DNA of 64,000 bases, from the NCBI RefSeq assembly GCF_032854445.1, contig NC_088295.1:52745249-52809248 (forward strand), given 5' to 3'. Position 1 is the first letter of the stretch. Every line of letters begins with the position of its first letter. Source of the stretch: Liolophura sinensis (taxonomy: Eukaryota > Mollusca > Polyplacophora > Chitonida > Chitonidae). The notes under the pieces were generated by a model. The model had not been told where the DNA came from. It worked only from the letters and a program-made list of their open reading frames with translations, and ran no database searches. Shown in pieces: positions 11,768 through 23,139 of this stretch. A program made the translations under genes and the position numbers.

Positions 11768-11810
11768 CAGGGGCTCAAAATTATCATAGGCCTAGGCCTA
11801 TAGGCCCCTG
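11768..11810. repeat. Nested palindrome
   Basis: A perfect 16-base palindrome ATAGGCCTAGGCCTAT (11786-11801) sits inside an outer inverted pair CAGGGGC (11768-11774) and GCCCCTG (11804-11810). Confidence 0.9.
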
Positions 11811-12073
11811 GACCATGCCGAGTGAAAATAGGTGACGAGCTAGTCAAATTCGAAAGCTGCTAGTCCTTTTTGGCTAGAAGAAACTTGGTGGTGTACATGT
11901 CGTTATAAAAGAGTGTATCTGTTTCGATAAACTATTAAACTTCCTTCTATTTTTCGAGTTTGTGTTATTTTCCGAGTAAGATTCTCTTCGTTCTAACGGC
12001 GTTCGATGCAATAGTTCCCACAGTGTACACCAGCAGGCGTCACTCGCCCTGCCGGAAGTTTTGCGCTGGGATG

Positions 12074-12143
12074 GCCTCGTACCTTGTCAAGGAAATATAT
12101 ATACCATTTGAAAAAACATTAATATGGTAACAAGGTACGAGGC
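12074..12143. repeat. Hairpin with 14-bp perfect arms
   Basis: GCCTCGTACCTTGT (12074-12087) pairs exactly with ACAAGGTACGAGGC (12130-12143) across 42 bases. Inside, TACCAT and ATGGTA can form a second stem. It may be a small foldback element or the stem of a structured RNA. Confidence 0.9.
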
Positions 12144-12479
12144 TGTCTAGGCTTGCGACTGGACAGTTGCTGTTAAGTTGTACTGCTCTGGTGGCTTCCA
12201 CTTCGGTCGTCAAAACAGCGCGAGGTGCAAAGTCTGTATTTTAAATGTGGCATATTGCGTGTATTTATTTATAAGAGGGGGAGGGTATTTACAACAGGAC
12301 AGAGGCGTCAGTATGACAGTATAACAAAACCGAAGTGAGATTGGATGAGGGCAAGTAACATTTGAACACCATTAGCCCTCGACCTGGCAAGTGAGCTGAA
12401 ACATTTGATTTCGAGCCCTGAAGAGTGCCATTAGTTTTGAAGAAAAAGCAAAACAAAAGAATAAGTTCCCAACAAAAAA

Positions 12480-12700
12480 AAACCCATTGAAAGAAATTTC
12501 GAACAGCCAGAATTCATCTTGCCGGCACTTAGCAGAAGTGTAAATTCAAAGCATGGCAGATGTTGTTTCGACTTGTTTGATTCAAAAGTTCAAAAGGCTG
12601 TATTACTAATAAAAGGTGGTTCACCGATGAAGGCTATGACATGCCTACGCTTTGGATGAATTGGGGAATCAATGTATAGCATCTATACGGAGTGTAAAGA
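12480..12700 (+). repeat. Dispersed repeat, copy 2
   Basis: Partner of 4110-4330: ATTTCGAACAGCCAGAATTC, AAATTCAAAGCATGG, CAAAAGTTCAAAAGGCTG, TATTACTAATAAAAGGTGG and TTCACCGATGAAGGC. It carries extra sequence (CTTGCCGGCACTTAGCAG) absent from copy 1. Confidence 0.55.
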
Positions 12701-13233
12701 CCAGTGAAATTTTCTGCGTGGAATAGGTCATACTAGTATATGTGCAGCCCCTCCCCCCCCCTCCCCCCCTTTAGTGCTCTACACCCTGACCAGACAGCAC
12801 CAAGTCACATAATGGTTACTTTGAATAGTCAAATCAGCAACTTCACATGCGTTTTCGGGGCTGACTTCATGGTCAGAATATTTGCTGCATTTCCTCAACC
12901 TGTGTTCTTATGTTTGAAAACGCTTTATTGCCCACCATTTACAGCCCTATAATGATATGTAAACATGAGAGGGCATGAATAGTTTGGGCTATCATTAAAG
13001 AAGTTCTTTGTTGGGCGTAACCCAACCCTATCAGATTAATTTGGGTCCGTCCGTAGGTGAGTTTTTTTTTATTTTGTCTAATTTTAAAGAAATTAACATG
13101 GAGAGAAGTAAAAAGTAAAAATAAAATTCTACAAATGTATCAACAAGAACTTAAGAGTAGGGCCCCTATAAAGGGTTGCTTGGCTGTGGTAGGCCCAACG
13201 AACATATTTTTAATGATGGCCTCAAATTCATCA

Positions 13234-13365
13234 TCTTGCCAGCTGACACACCAGGTGATATTCTGCCAGCTGAGACACCAGGTGATATCCTCCCAGCTGA
13301 GACATCAGGCGACATATAGCTCCTAAGATGTACACTAGGTGACAAGTAAGCAGCCGGACACAAAC
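13234..13365. repeat. 27-bp minisatellite, outlying part
   Basis: About four units of the GAGACACCAGGTGATATCCT + NCCAGCT type, decaying at the right edge. It is separated from the main array of the same family (13612-14641) by about 250 bases of non-repeat sequence. Confidence 0.9.
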
Positions 13366-13611
13366 ATTGTCTTGTACAAAAACGGTTGATGTCTACCTCA
13401 AGTTTGTTGATGCCAGTTATCCTGTCAGGTGGAAATTCAGAGGTCCATAAAGAGATCATGAGATATTCAATTATGTAACTGCCTCTATCTGTTGTTGATC
13501 ACACTTTCCAGAGTTTGTTTCAGTGCAAAAACTTGTCAGCAGTACAGTTTTATTGACATGTCTGAGTTCCGAAACCATTGGAGTTGTAGCTCTCGCCTTT
13601 GTCGCGTTAAG

Positions 13612-14641
13612 TGTCTGCCAGCAGACACACCAGGCAACATCTTGGTCCTGAGACACCAAGTGTCATTATTCCTGATGAGACACCAGGTGTCATCATACCA
13701 ACAGAGACACCAGGTAACATCCAGGTGAGGCACTAGGCGACATCCTGCCAACTGGGACACCAGGAGACATTCTGTCAGCAGGGACACCTGGAGAAATCCT
13801 GCCAGCTGGGACACCTGGTGATATCCTGCCAGCATACTCACCAGGCAGCATCCTCCCAGCAGAGACTTTAGGCGACATCTTGCTCCTGAGACAACAGGTG
13901 TCATTATGACACAGGGATTCATAGGTGCCAAAATTTTATGAACTAAAACTCAAAAAATTGAATACTTACTAACCATCCTGTCAGGTGAGGCACCAGGTGA
14001 TATCCTGTCAGCAGAGACACCAGGCGACGTCTTGCTCCTGAGACACCAGGTGATATCCTGCCAGCAGAGACACCATGTGGCATCCTGCCAGCAGAGACAC
14101 CAGGCGACATCTTGCTCCTGAGACACCAGGTGACATCCTGCAAGCAGAGACACTAGGCGACATCTTGCTCCTGAGACACCAGGTGACATCATGCCTGCTG
14201 AGACACCAGTGATATCCTACCAGCAGAGACACCAGGCGATGTCTTGCTCCTGAGACACCAGGTGACATCATGGCAGCTGAGACACCAGGTGACATCCTCC
14301 CAGCAGAGACACCAGGCGACGCCTTGCTCCTGAGAGACCAGGTGACATCATGCCAGCTGAGACGCCAGGCAACATCTTACTCCTGAGATACCAGGTGCTA
14401 TCCTGCCAGCAGAGACACCAGGCAACATCTTGCTCCTGAGACACGAGGGGATATCCTGCCGGCAGAGACACCAGGTGAACATCTTGCTCCTGAGACACCA
14501 TTTGACATCCTCCCAGCAGAGACACCGGGTGACATCTTCCTCCTAAGACACCTGGTGATATCCTGCCACCAGGAAACATACTACCGAGACACCAGGCAAC
14601 GTCCTATAGGCTGAGACACCACGCAGTATCCTGCCAGCTGA
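13612..14641. repeat. 27-bp minisatellite, main array
   Basis: Units begin GAGACACCAGGYGACATC and end either CTGCCAGCA or TTGCTCCT. The two versions often alternate, giving a composite period of about 53 bases. A non-repeat stretch interrupts at 13905-13975. Because 27 is nine codons, minus-strand frames stay open as a GVSAGRISP-like repeat. With 26-base units and frame slips present, this is repeat by-product, not a protein gene. Confidence 0.95.
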
Positions 14642-14964
14642 CCTTAACATGTGATCCAGATTCAGAGAATTCATATACATGTACGTACAGGTGACAACCC
14701 TGAGTGATATACAAGTACCTGTATATACACATATTAACACAAATCAAATAATGAAGAAAAAGGGAAATCAATTATATAATGGTTTATAATATGTTTATGT
14801 ACGTAATGGTTACATGTTGATGAAAGTAACCTTTGCAAAATAGGGTGAATAAAACATGAATTTTATGGTTGATAGATCAAAAAAAAAATGTTGCTGAAAG
14901 TTATCAGAACATAAAGTAATGAGCATTTGCATGAGTTGTGAATGGTACTTCTATATGTGTATGA

Positions 14965-15122
14965 CTTCAGAAAGGTCTTCACTGTTTCAGAAGGCTGCTT
15001 TGTAAACTTCAGAAAGGTCTTCTTCACTGTTTCTGAAGGCTGCTTTGTAAACTTCAGAAAGGTCTTCTTCACTGTTTCAGAAGGCTGCTTTGGTACACTG
15101 TATCCTGCTATTTGACACTTCA
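14965..15122. repeat. 45-bp tandem repeat, about 3.3 units
   Basis: The unit starts ACTTCAGAAAGGTCTTCTTC and continues ACTGTTTCAGAAGGCTGC. The first unit lacks three bases (one TTC). Confidence 0.93.
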
Positions 15123-15399
15123 ATATGAGGACAGGTAGCGGCTGAAGGTAGGTTCACTGATCATGATGCATCTTCAATCATTATATATTTCTTCTTTTCT
15201 TTGTTAAGAAGATTTGAAAGGATAGTCTTGATGAAATGATTGGTTAGATTCAGGTGAGTATTGTGAACTTAAAGGGAATCACTCGGGTTTCCGTTGTCGT
15301 AAAACTGACCATCATTCTAAGGAAAAATTTCGTTAGTCAGACAACAGTCAAATAAATAAATAAATAAATACTGTGTCAGGGGTATACCGACTCCTCCGT

Positions 15400-16225
15400 T
15401 TTTTGTGGCTTCATGACTGTTGAGTGGTATTTGTGTATCTGTAGCTTAATAGCTGTTGAGAAGTAGATGTATTTGTGTATCTGCAGCTTCATTACTGTTG
15501 AGAAGTACATGTATTTGTGTGTCTGTAGCTTCATGGCTGTTGAGAAGTACATGTATTTGTGTATCTGTAGCTTAATAGCTGTTGAGAAGTAGATGTATTT
15601 GTGTATCTGTAGCTTCATGGCTGTTGAGAAGTACATGTATTTGTGAATCTGTAGCTTCATGGCTGTTGAGAAGTACATGTATTTGTGTATCTGTAGCTTA
15701 ATAGCTGTTGAGAAGTAGATGTATTTGTGTATCTGTAGCTTCATGGCTGTTGAGAAGTACATGTATTTGTGAATCTGTAGCTTCATGGCTGTTGAGAAGT
15801 ACATGTATTTGTGTATCTGTAGCTTCATTACTGTTGAGAAGTACATGTATTTGTGTATCTGTAGCTTCATGGCTGTTGAGAAGTACATGTATTTGTGTAT
15901 CTGTAGCTTCATGGCTGTTGAGAAGTACATGTATTTGTGTATCTGTAGCTTCATGGCTGTTGAGAAGTACATGTATTTGTGTATCTGTAGCTTAATAACT
16001 GTTGAGAAGTACATGTATTTGTGTGTCTGTAGCTTCATTACTGTTGAGAAGTACATGTATTTGTGTATCTGTAGCTTCATGGCTGTTGAGAAGTACATGT
16101 ATTTGTGTATCTGCAGCTTCATTACTGTTGAGAAGTACATGTATTTGTGTGTCTGTAGCTTCATTACTGTTGAGAGGTACGTATGTTTGTGTGTCTTTAG
16201 CTTCATAGCTGTTGAGTGGTATTTG
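15400..16225. repeat. 42-bp minisatellite, about 19 units
   Basis: Unit: GTAGCTTCATGGCTGTTGAG then AAGTACATGTATTTGTGTAT and CT. Units are very similar; the main variants are TTCATGG / TTAATAG / TTCATTA and GTGTATC / GTGAATC. Because the period is 14 codons, a 290-codon minus-strand frame runs through the array (repeating MKLQIHKYMYFSTA), with open plus-strand frames too. That is expected from the period and is not evidence of a gene. It is closely related to the 36-bp array at 17130-17800. Confidence 0.96.
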
Positions 16226-16529
16226 TTTAACTGTACTGTATTGCTCAATCCTAATGATAAATCTTACACAGATGTGGATCAGATCAGCCATGTAGGATGG
16301 CTGTAATATTGGGACAACATGGTCACATCATGTGCTGATCACACAGCCAGTATGGATGTACTATCCACGTAGGATCTGACCATCAGGGTTTTACAACATA
16401 CACTAGCATTCACACATAAACTCGTCTTACTTAAAACTAGTGGCGTGTTGTTAGAGACACATCTTTTTTGTACTCTCACAATAAAAATGTATTCTCAAAT
16501 AGTAAGGCCTAGTATATGGTGTGGTTACT

Positions 16530-16824
16530 AATTTGCACATAAGGGGGCCTCTGTGGCTCAGTCGGTTAGCACGCTAGCGCAGCATAATGACCCAGGAGCC
16601 TCTCACCAATGCGGTCGCCGTGAGTTCAAGTCCAGCTCATGCTGGCTTCCTTTCTGGCCGTAAGTGGGAAGGTCTACCAGCAACCCGCGGATGGTCGTGG
16701 ATTTCCCCCGGGCTGTGCCCGGTTTCCTCCCACCATAATGCTGTTCGCTGTCATATAAGTGAAATATTATTGAGTACGGCGTAAAACACCAATCAAATAA
16801 ATAAATAAATAAATTTGCACATAA
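16530..16824 (+). mobile_element. Full-length SINE with 13-bp TSDs
   Basis: The complete body (16543-16811) has an excellent A box (GTGGCTCAGTCGGTTAGC), B box (GAGTTCAAGTCC), GTGGATTTCCCCCGGGCTG centre and TACGGCGTAAAACACCAATC end with (AAAT)n tail. A perfect 13-bp duplication AATTTGCACATAA flanks it (16530-16542 and 16812-16824). It sits between the 42-bp and 36-bp minisatellite arrays. This is among the least decayed copies, so probably a recent insertion. Confidence 0.95.
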
Positions 16825-17129
16825 TATACAGATCGCACTTTGACTGTTTCTGCCATGTTCAAAATGTTCTGTAAATTCAAAACCACGACCCACTTTATGC
16901 ATAGTTTATTTCAGATCATTGCAAAGTTTTGCCAAGAATATATATATCGTGTCATGTCTGCATCTAGCATATAGGCAGAGGCTTAAGTGCCGTGAGAAAA
17001 ACAGCCTGAACGAAACTATACATGTAACGGCCGATACAAGATCCGCATAAGATGTGATCAGGATGGTCAACATCCGCGCATGATCCTCCCACATTGGCAG
17101 TACACAAAGAGTAGCTCAATAGGATCGAG

Positions 17130-17800
17130 CAGTACTGTAGCTTCACAACTATTGAGTGGTATTTGTGTATGTGTATCTTCATGTCTGTTGAGTGGTATTG
17201 GTGTTTGTGTATCTTCATATCTGTTGAGTGGTATTTTTTGTATGTGTATCTTCATGTCTGTTGAGTGGTATTGGTGTATATACATCTTCATGTCTGTTTG
17301 AGTGATATTTGTGTATATATATCTTCATATCTGTTGGGTGTTATTTGTGTATATGTATCTTCATGTCTGAGTGGTATTTGTGTATATCTATCTTCATGTT
17401 TGTTGAGTAGTATTTGTCTATTTGTATCTTCATGTCTGTTGAGTGGTATTTGTGTATACGTACATGTGTCTTTATGTCTGTTGAGTGGTATTTGTGTATA
17501 AGTATCTTCATGTCTGTTGAGTGGTATTTGTGTATGCGTACATGTGTCTTTATGTCTGTTGAGTGGTATTTGTGTATATCTATCTTCATGTATGCTGACT
17601 AGTATTTGGGTACATGTAGCTTCATGTTGTATTTTTGTATGTGTATCTTCTTAGCTGTTGAGTTGTATTTTTGTAAGTGTAGCTTCTTAGCTGTTGAGTT
17701 GTATTTTTGCATGTGTAGCTTCTTAGCTGTCAAGTGGTAATTGTGTAGCTTCTTGGCTGCTAACAGGTATTTGTGTGTGTATATACTAACTTAATTCTAA
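17130..17800. repeat. 36-bp minisatellite, about 18 units
   Basis: Unit: TATCTTCATGTCTGTTGAGT then GGTATTTGTGTATRTG. It shares the CTTCATG-CTGTTGAG-GTA-TTTGTGTAT core with the 42-bp array at 15400-16225 but lacks its ACATGT insert. Past 17590 the units decay (TAGCTTCTTAGCTGTTGAG). Isolated degenerate units reappear near 18440-18510, beyond the SINE at 17970-18241. Confidence 0.92.
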
Positions 17801-17960
17801 GCTGTTGAATGGTATTATTACTCGGTTACTCAGTAACAGGATACAGAAATATATGGTGTCTTTAATCTCATACTATTTATTCCAGTGTGAAAGTTACTGG
17901 TTATATTTCCATATGGTGTCACCTAGTAATTGTAGAGAGAAGTTATCGTGTAAAAGATGG

Positions 17961-18250
17961 ATCAGTATACTATTTATTTATTTATTTAATTGGTGTTTTA
18001 CGCCGTGCTCAAGAATATTTCACTTATACGACAGCGACCAGCATTATGGTGGGAGGAAACCGGGCACAGCCCGGGGAAAACCCATGACCATCCACAGGTG
18101 GCTGGCAGACCTTCCCACTTACGGCCGGAGAGGAAGCCAGCATGAGCTGGACTTGAACTCACAGTGACCGTATTGGTGAGAGGTTCCTGGGGTCATTGTG
18201 CTGCGCTAGCGCGCTAACGAACTGACCCACGGAGGCCCCTCATCAGTATA
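17961..18250 (-). mobile_element. Full-length SINE with 9-bp TSDs
   Basis: Minus-strand complete copy (17970-18241) from (ATTT)n tail to CCACGGAGGCCCC, the head end. The flanking direct repeat ATCAGTATA lies at 17961-17969 and 18242-18250. It is inserted just beyond the 36-bp minisatellite; degenerate units of that array continue past it near 18440-18510. Confidence 0.93.
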
Positions 18251-18510
18251 TTGAAGATCAGCTTCAGCGACGCCGTTGTTTCAAACAGCCAAACAAAGGG
18301 AGTACCTATAGTCAACAGATGATTATGACATCAACTGTAGGATATGACAAGGTCCACATTCCCGCACATGGCCATTACTGTCCAGTGAAAAACCAGAGCG
18401 TCAGTGGTTTTTGTCTGATTTGGGATAATTTTGTATACGTATATACTTTCTTGGCTGTTAAGTGGTGTGTATATCTTTGGTTTCATGGTTGTTTCAACTG
18501 GTATTTTGTG

Positions 18511-21060
18511 TCTGCATGTTTATACAGAATCATCGGTTAATATTGTTAAGGGTAATGTGATTTACACTGCCATATAACTGCGGCTGTCAGTTTCATAATT
18601 GGCTCTTTCCTCTTCAAGTGCACCACTTGTGGTGCTTGTTGTAATGCCAGAATTGTTACTTTGCTTGTATAGGGCTGATCTGTGTGTACACGGCTGGCAA
18701 AGTGTTGACATATGCCTAGAGGGTTTGTGTCCCCCCTCTCAACCAGGGACTAGCTGGCTTCTCACTGCTGACTCAGGGGCCCTTTAATTCGTATTAAATG
18801 TCCTCTTCACACCCTGTCAGGGCGCAGCGGCCTGTTGTAGCAATTCATTAAGCCATATGGCTGGGTGCTAGCCCGATCAATACAGTCTATGTATAGTGGT
18901 TGTTTAATTACCATCACTGTTAGAGAATTAAGGCAGGACTGCTCAACCCTGCTTTGATGTGCCCAGCTGATTGAATTAAGTATCAATATTTTATGAAAGG
19001 TGCTCATCATAAAAATGGCCAACAAGATTGTTGAAGAGACTGATTCCCTTGGCAGTGCCATAGACAGAGTGCAGTGCAGACTGAACCTGTACTTTCATTG
19101 CCTCCAATTCACATTCTCCTAATCTGGTCAGCCTGCTGTTTGATTGTGGCTGACTAGACTGGCGTCAAGCATATGCACCATAATGTGTTAATCCCATCAG
19201 TTTGATTGCACATTGATCAAGCAGTGTTCGCCTCTGCCTCTTTATATTACACTTAATTAATTGGGATTTACATGATTTGTTACTTAATTATGAAGAAGTT
19301 TAAAATTTTATCCGAAATATAAAAAAAAAACAGCTGTTGAAAGCTGATTAAATAACAGAAAATTACACAGGCACTTCATATGCTGAAGAGTAAAACTTGA
19401 CAGTTCCTAGCTCAGTTTACTTGTTCTGTCAAGTTTGATGCATCTTCGTTTATATGAAATGTCACTTTTCCTTCTAACACTTTGTCATTAACTCTAAATG
19501 AGTCATTTAAGTGGAATATTAAATTTAATGTTCCCTAACAGGTAAAAAAATGGGAATTTAAAAACTTTTACAGCTTAACGCTTGTTCATTTTTATCTCAG
19601 TTGACATTTGTGTATTCTAAACAAAATCAGGTAAATCCAATTTACATTTGTTTTTAGAGAACTTTTGGCTAGAAAATGAATGTACCGTTATTGTGCTTGA
19701 GCAGGATGTGTCTTAGCAGAATTTTGACAGTTCAAACATTTCTATTAACTTTGCATTTAATCATATACATGTACCTTCATTGTGGATCACAGTCCACTTT
19801 TGTGTTTTCTTTTTTGGTCACATTTCACATTTTGACTGTGGACAAAGTTTTATCTCTTTACATTCATATATAAATCAATATATAAACAGATAAATATAGT
19901 TTCCCCTATCTCTCACAGGATGAGGTACAAGTGAATGCTGGTTTGGCTGTAGCTACAACTAACATGTTTGTGTTGAACCGCTGCCTGGCCTGGTGAGAGG
20001 CTACAGCTAGAGCCTTCAGTTGTCCTGCAACCTCGGGCTGTTTGTCGTCAGATGTTAGTCCTTCTGTTGGCTTCAGTACTGGGCCTGATGAAGAGCATGT
20101 GTGTACAGTCTATGCTTAAGTCTAGGCATTGCGTGAGACTTCAAGTATTCATGGCCACCTAATTTGTGGGTTTCTTTGCGTAATTTACGCATCCTGTCAT
20201 GCAATCTGTCATCTCAGCAAGATTTATGAATCTTAGGCTTTATTTTGGAGGACAGGAAATATGACATCTAATATTAATTTAGTTTCTGCCTTGAAAATTT
20301 TACTTACATAACTTATATTGATGTTGAAATGTAGGGCTAATCAGTTAACTTGTGAGTAACAAATTACATATTTACATGCATGTTGACATGTATTTTAATA
20401 CTTTTCATGCCATCAAACATATTAGATCTAATCTGAGTCATGTGAAGGTTAGAAAAAAAAATGCAGTAATGTTCATTGTTTACATTCACCTATAGATGAT
20501 GTTTGCCGGATATATATATATAGACTTGATTTTGTTTATGTAGCTTTTGTGTGTGCTTTATGTGTTTCCTGGCATGCTTAGACTGGGCATTGGATAAGAC
20601 TTCAAGTACTCACAATACTTATGGACTCAAGAACTGGTTTTAAAACCCCATATTATAACTGGTACAAGTCATAATCTAGCAGTAAATTTGCAAGTACATG
20701 CTCCGGATGTTCATTCGTCTTATCTGGATGTGTGATTGAGTCTGCTGTAGCCTTTTTGCTAATCCAGGCCATTGTCCAGGGCTGACACTTCACAATTTTC
20801 TAGCCATTGGTGAACATTATTATTTCTGTCCGCAGTTTTGTGATTTATTATTATGAATGTATCCACAGCTGTATAATTACAGTAATTTCAAGCACAAAAG
20901 TGCGACCAGATACAACCATAAACTTGTAAACCTCAAACAGGTGTCAATCAGTGGAGGTATGTACATATAGGTAGCTTTGCAATATTTAAGAATAGCATTT
21001 GAATATTTTGTATTCACGAGATGTAATGTTTATAAATTGTTAATACCCAGTGGTGATTCG
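18511..21060. other. Unique stretch, no gene seen
   Basis: No convincing exon. The part 18780-19270 is GC-richer and repeat-free, with clustered TTAATTA-, TTGATTG- and TGATCAAG-type motifs, and could be conserved non-coding DNA. CTCTCACAG near 19919 looks like an acceptor but opens no recognisable exon. Confidence 0.4.
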
Positions 21061-21094
21061 CAAGTAGTATTTGATGACTTTTGGTAGTGGTATT

Positions 21095-21650
21095 CACATA
21101 CATGTAAGTACTGGTATTTGATTACTGAGTAGACAGTGGTATTCAGGTAGTATTTGATTACTCTGTAGTGGTATTCAGGTAGTGTTTGATTACTCTGTAG
21201 TGGTATTCAGGTAGTGTTTGATTACTCTGTAGTGGTATTCAGGTAATGTTTGATTACTCTGTAGTGGTATTCAGGTAGTGTTTGATTACTCTGTAGTGGT
21301 ATTCAGGTAGTGTTTGATTACTCTGTAGTGGTATTCAGGTAGTATTTGATTATTCTGTAGTGGTATTCAGGTAGTGTTTGATTACTCTGTAGTGGTATTC
21401 AGGTAGTGTTTGATTACTCTGTAGTGGTATTCAGGTAGTATTTGATTACTCTGTAGTGGTATTCAGGTAGTGTTTGATTATTCTGTAGTGGTATTCAGGT
21501 AGTATTTGATTACTCTGTAGTGGTATTCAGGTAGTGTTTGATTACTCTGTAGTGGTATTCAGGTAGTGTTTGATTACTCTGTAGTGGTATTCAGGTAGTA
21601 TTTGATTACTCTGTAGTGGTATTCAGGTAGTGTTTGTTTATTCACTATCG
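21095..21650. repeat. 32-bp minisatellite, about 17 units
   Basis: Unit: ATTACTCTGTAGTGGTATTC then AGGTAGTGTTTG. It is highly homogeneous apart from GTGTTTG / GTATTTG. Related degenerate pieces occur at 22050-22110 (TTCAGGAAGTGTTTGACAG). Confidence 0.95.
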
Positions 21651-21675
21651 GCATCCAGTTGTAGTGTTGATTACT

Positions 21676-21745
21676 TAGGACTGCGTCGTCATAAAGGGAA
21701 GTATTCTTGAGTAGGGCGTAAATCACCTATCCAATAAGTAAAACA
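21676..21745 (+). mobile_element. Decayed SINE 3' fragment
   Basis: CTGCGTCGTCATAAAGGGAA followed by TATTCTTGAGTAGGGCGTAA is a mutated 3' end of the main SINE family, immediately after the 32-bp minisatellite. Confidence 0.6.
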
Positions 21746-23139
21746 CTTAGTGTTAATCACTTCAGGTACAATTTGATTAGGCCCTACCAGGTATATCCTA
21801 ATTCCTCAACCTTTTTGCATGTGAGAGAGCAACTTTCAGTGCAATTTATCCACATTTCTAATTTGATTTTGATTGGGTTGACCAATTTCAGGGCTTCACA
21901 GAAAGTATAATTAAATCAGTCTACACAGAATAATGCCTTCAGAACAGTCTTAAATAATCACCTTAGCAAACCTACAAAAAAGTTGACGAACTGTAGTATG
22001 AATGTTATTATCACTATAGCTATATCCAGGTACTGTTATATTACTCAGTACTTATAGTTTTATTCAGGAAGTGTTTGACAGTAGTGGTATTCAGGTAATA
22101 TTTACTCAGTATCAGTTCTCAAACAGTATTTATGTAGTTAAAGTTGATTTAAGATGAACCGGCCTTGTGTACACCCACAAGAGAATGCAGTTCATTGCTG
22201 ATAGGTTTTTAGTATATATTGTTAGTCTTTTGAGCAGGAACAACGGTTCCCCTGCCTGTGCCCTCAATAACTTTGATGTACTTTAATCACTTTATTTTCA
22301 CAATTAGGAAAAAATATGAAGTCATCATAGACCAACATTGGTATTCTTGTACTTAGATAATTTAAGACATGCTAAAGGTTGTTTTAATTTTACATGCAAA
22401 TATCTCCACATGATTGCAAAAGATTTATCTCTACTTTTAATATTGCTGGCCGAAAAAAGGCGCCATGGCTTCAATTCATGCCGTCAGTTATTATTGAAAG
22501 AGGGCCTTGGTTTCCTCCGAAAACTGTAAAACTTAAAATGAAAATTAAATGTCCAGGATGACCCTCCTGTTGAATTTGCTGAAATGAAGGCAGATTTGGG
22601 CGGAGAATCTACCATTAACCCTAATTACTGTTGAACCTCACCGTATCGGAATAGAACATTTTTCATGCTGTAGCGGAATTTCCAGTTGATGTGTGACGTT
22701 TATACCATCAAATGTTATATGGTTGCAAATGCAGTTGTAGCTGTTAGAGCTTGGTGGAAATCAGTCTTAATCATTGTCCAAGTTTTGTATATAATGCATC
22801 TGGCTAGCTGACTGGCTGTCCATTCATCTGTAGACTATTCACTGTTAAACACTACATCTGCAGAATTGCTTCACTCAGAGCTTTTTGTGCTTTGTTCTTC
22901 CCGCTCGCCTAGATGTCTATTAAAAAAAATAATTATTGACAGCCAAGACTTTACAGAGTTATGCCCCTTTTGGTGATACAGTGAAACATGCCAACATCAA
23001 CGCCTGTAAAAAGCAATAGCTTAATTGCTTATACCAGCCATGCTGCTCGGTCCACTTAATTTTCCATTTACAAACCCTTGTTTGTTCTGAACACCCACGG
23101 GGTTTCCAGCCCCCATTGTATCAAGTGTATTTTAATCCC
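21746..23139. other. Unique AT-rich stretch
   Basis: No gene is recognised. Apart from degenerate 32-bp units near 22050-22110, I see nothing notable. Confidence 0.45.

Larger units (their letters stand above)
11246..12479. other. Unassigned stretch with palindromes
   Basis: No gene is recognised. The stretch contains a nested palindrome at 11768-11810 and a long-armed hairpin at 12074-12143, annotated separately. Confidence 0.5.

Noticed and set aside
13536-14579. Overlapping minus-strand frames with GVSAGRISP-type repeats
   Set aside because: By-product of the 27-bp minisatellite; mixed 26/27-base units shift the frame repeatedly.
15376-16248. 290-codon minus-strand frame repeating MKLQIHKYMYFSTA
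   Set aside because: The DNA is a 42-bp tandem array; a period divisible by three keeps frames open on both strands. No unique flanking sequence, splice sites or family match.
16603-16902. 99-codon minus frame and similar ones at 17805-18167, 31874-32202 and 24625-24876
   Set aside because: All are translations of SINE copies.
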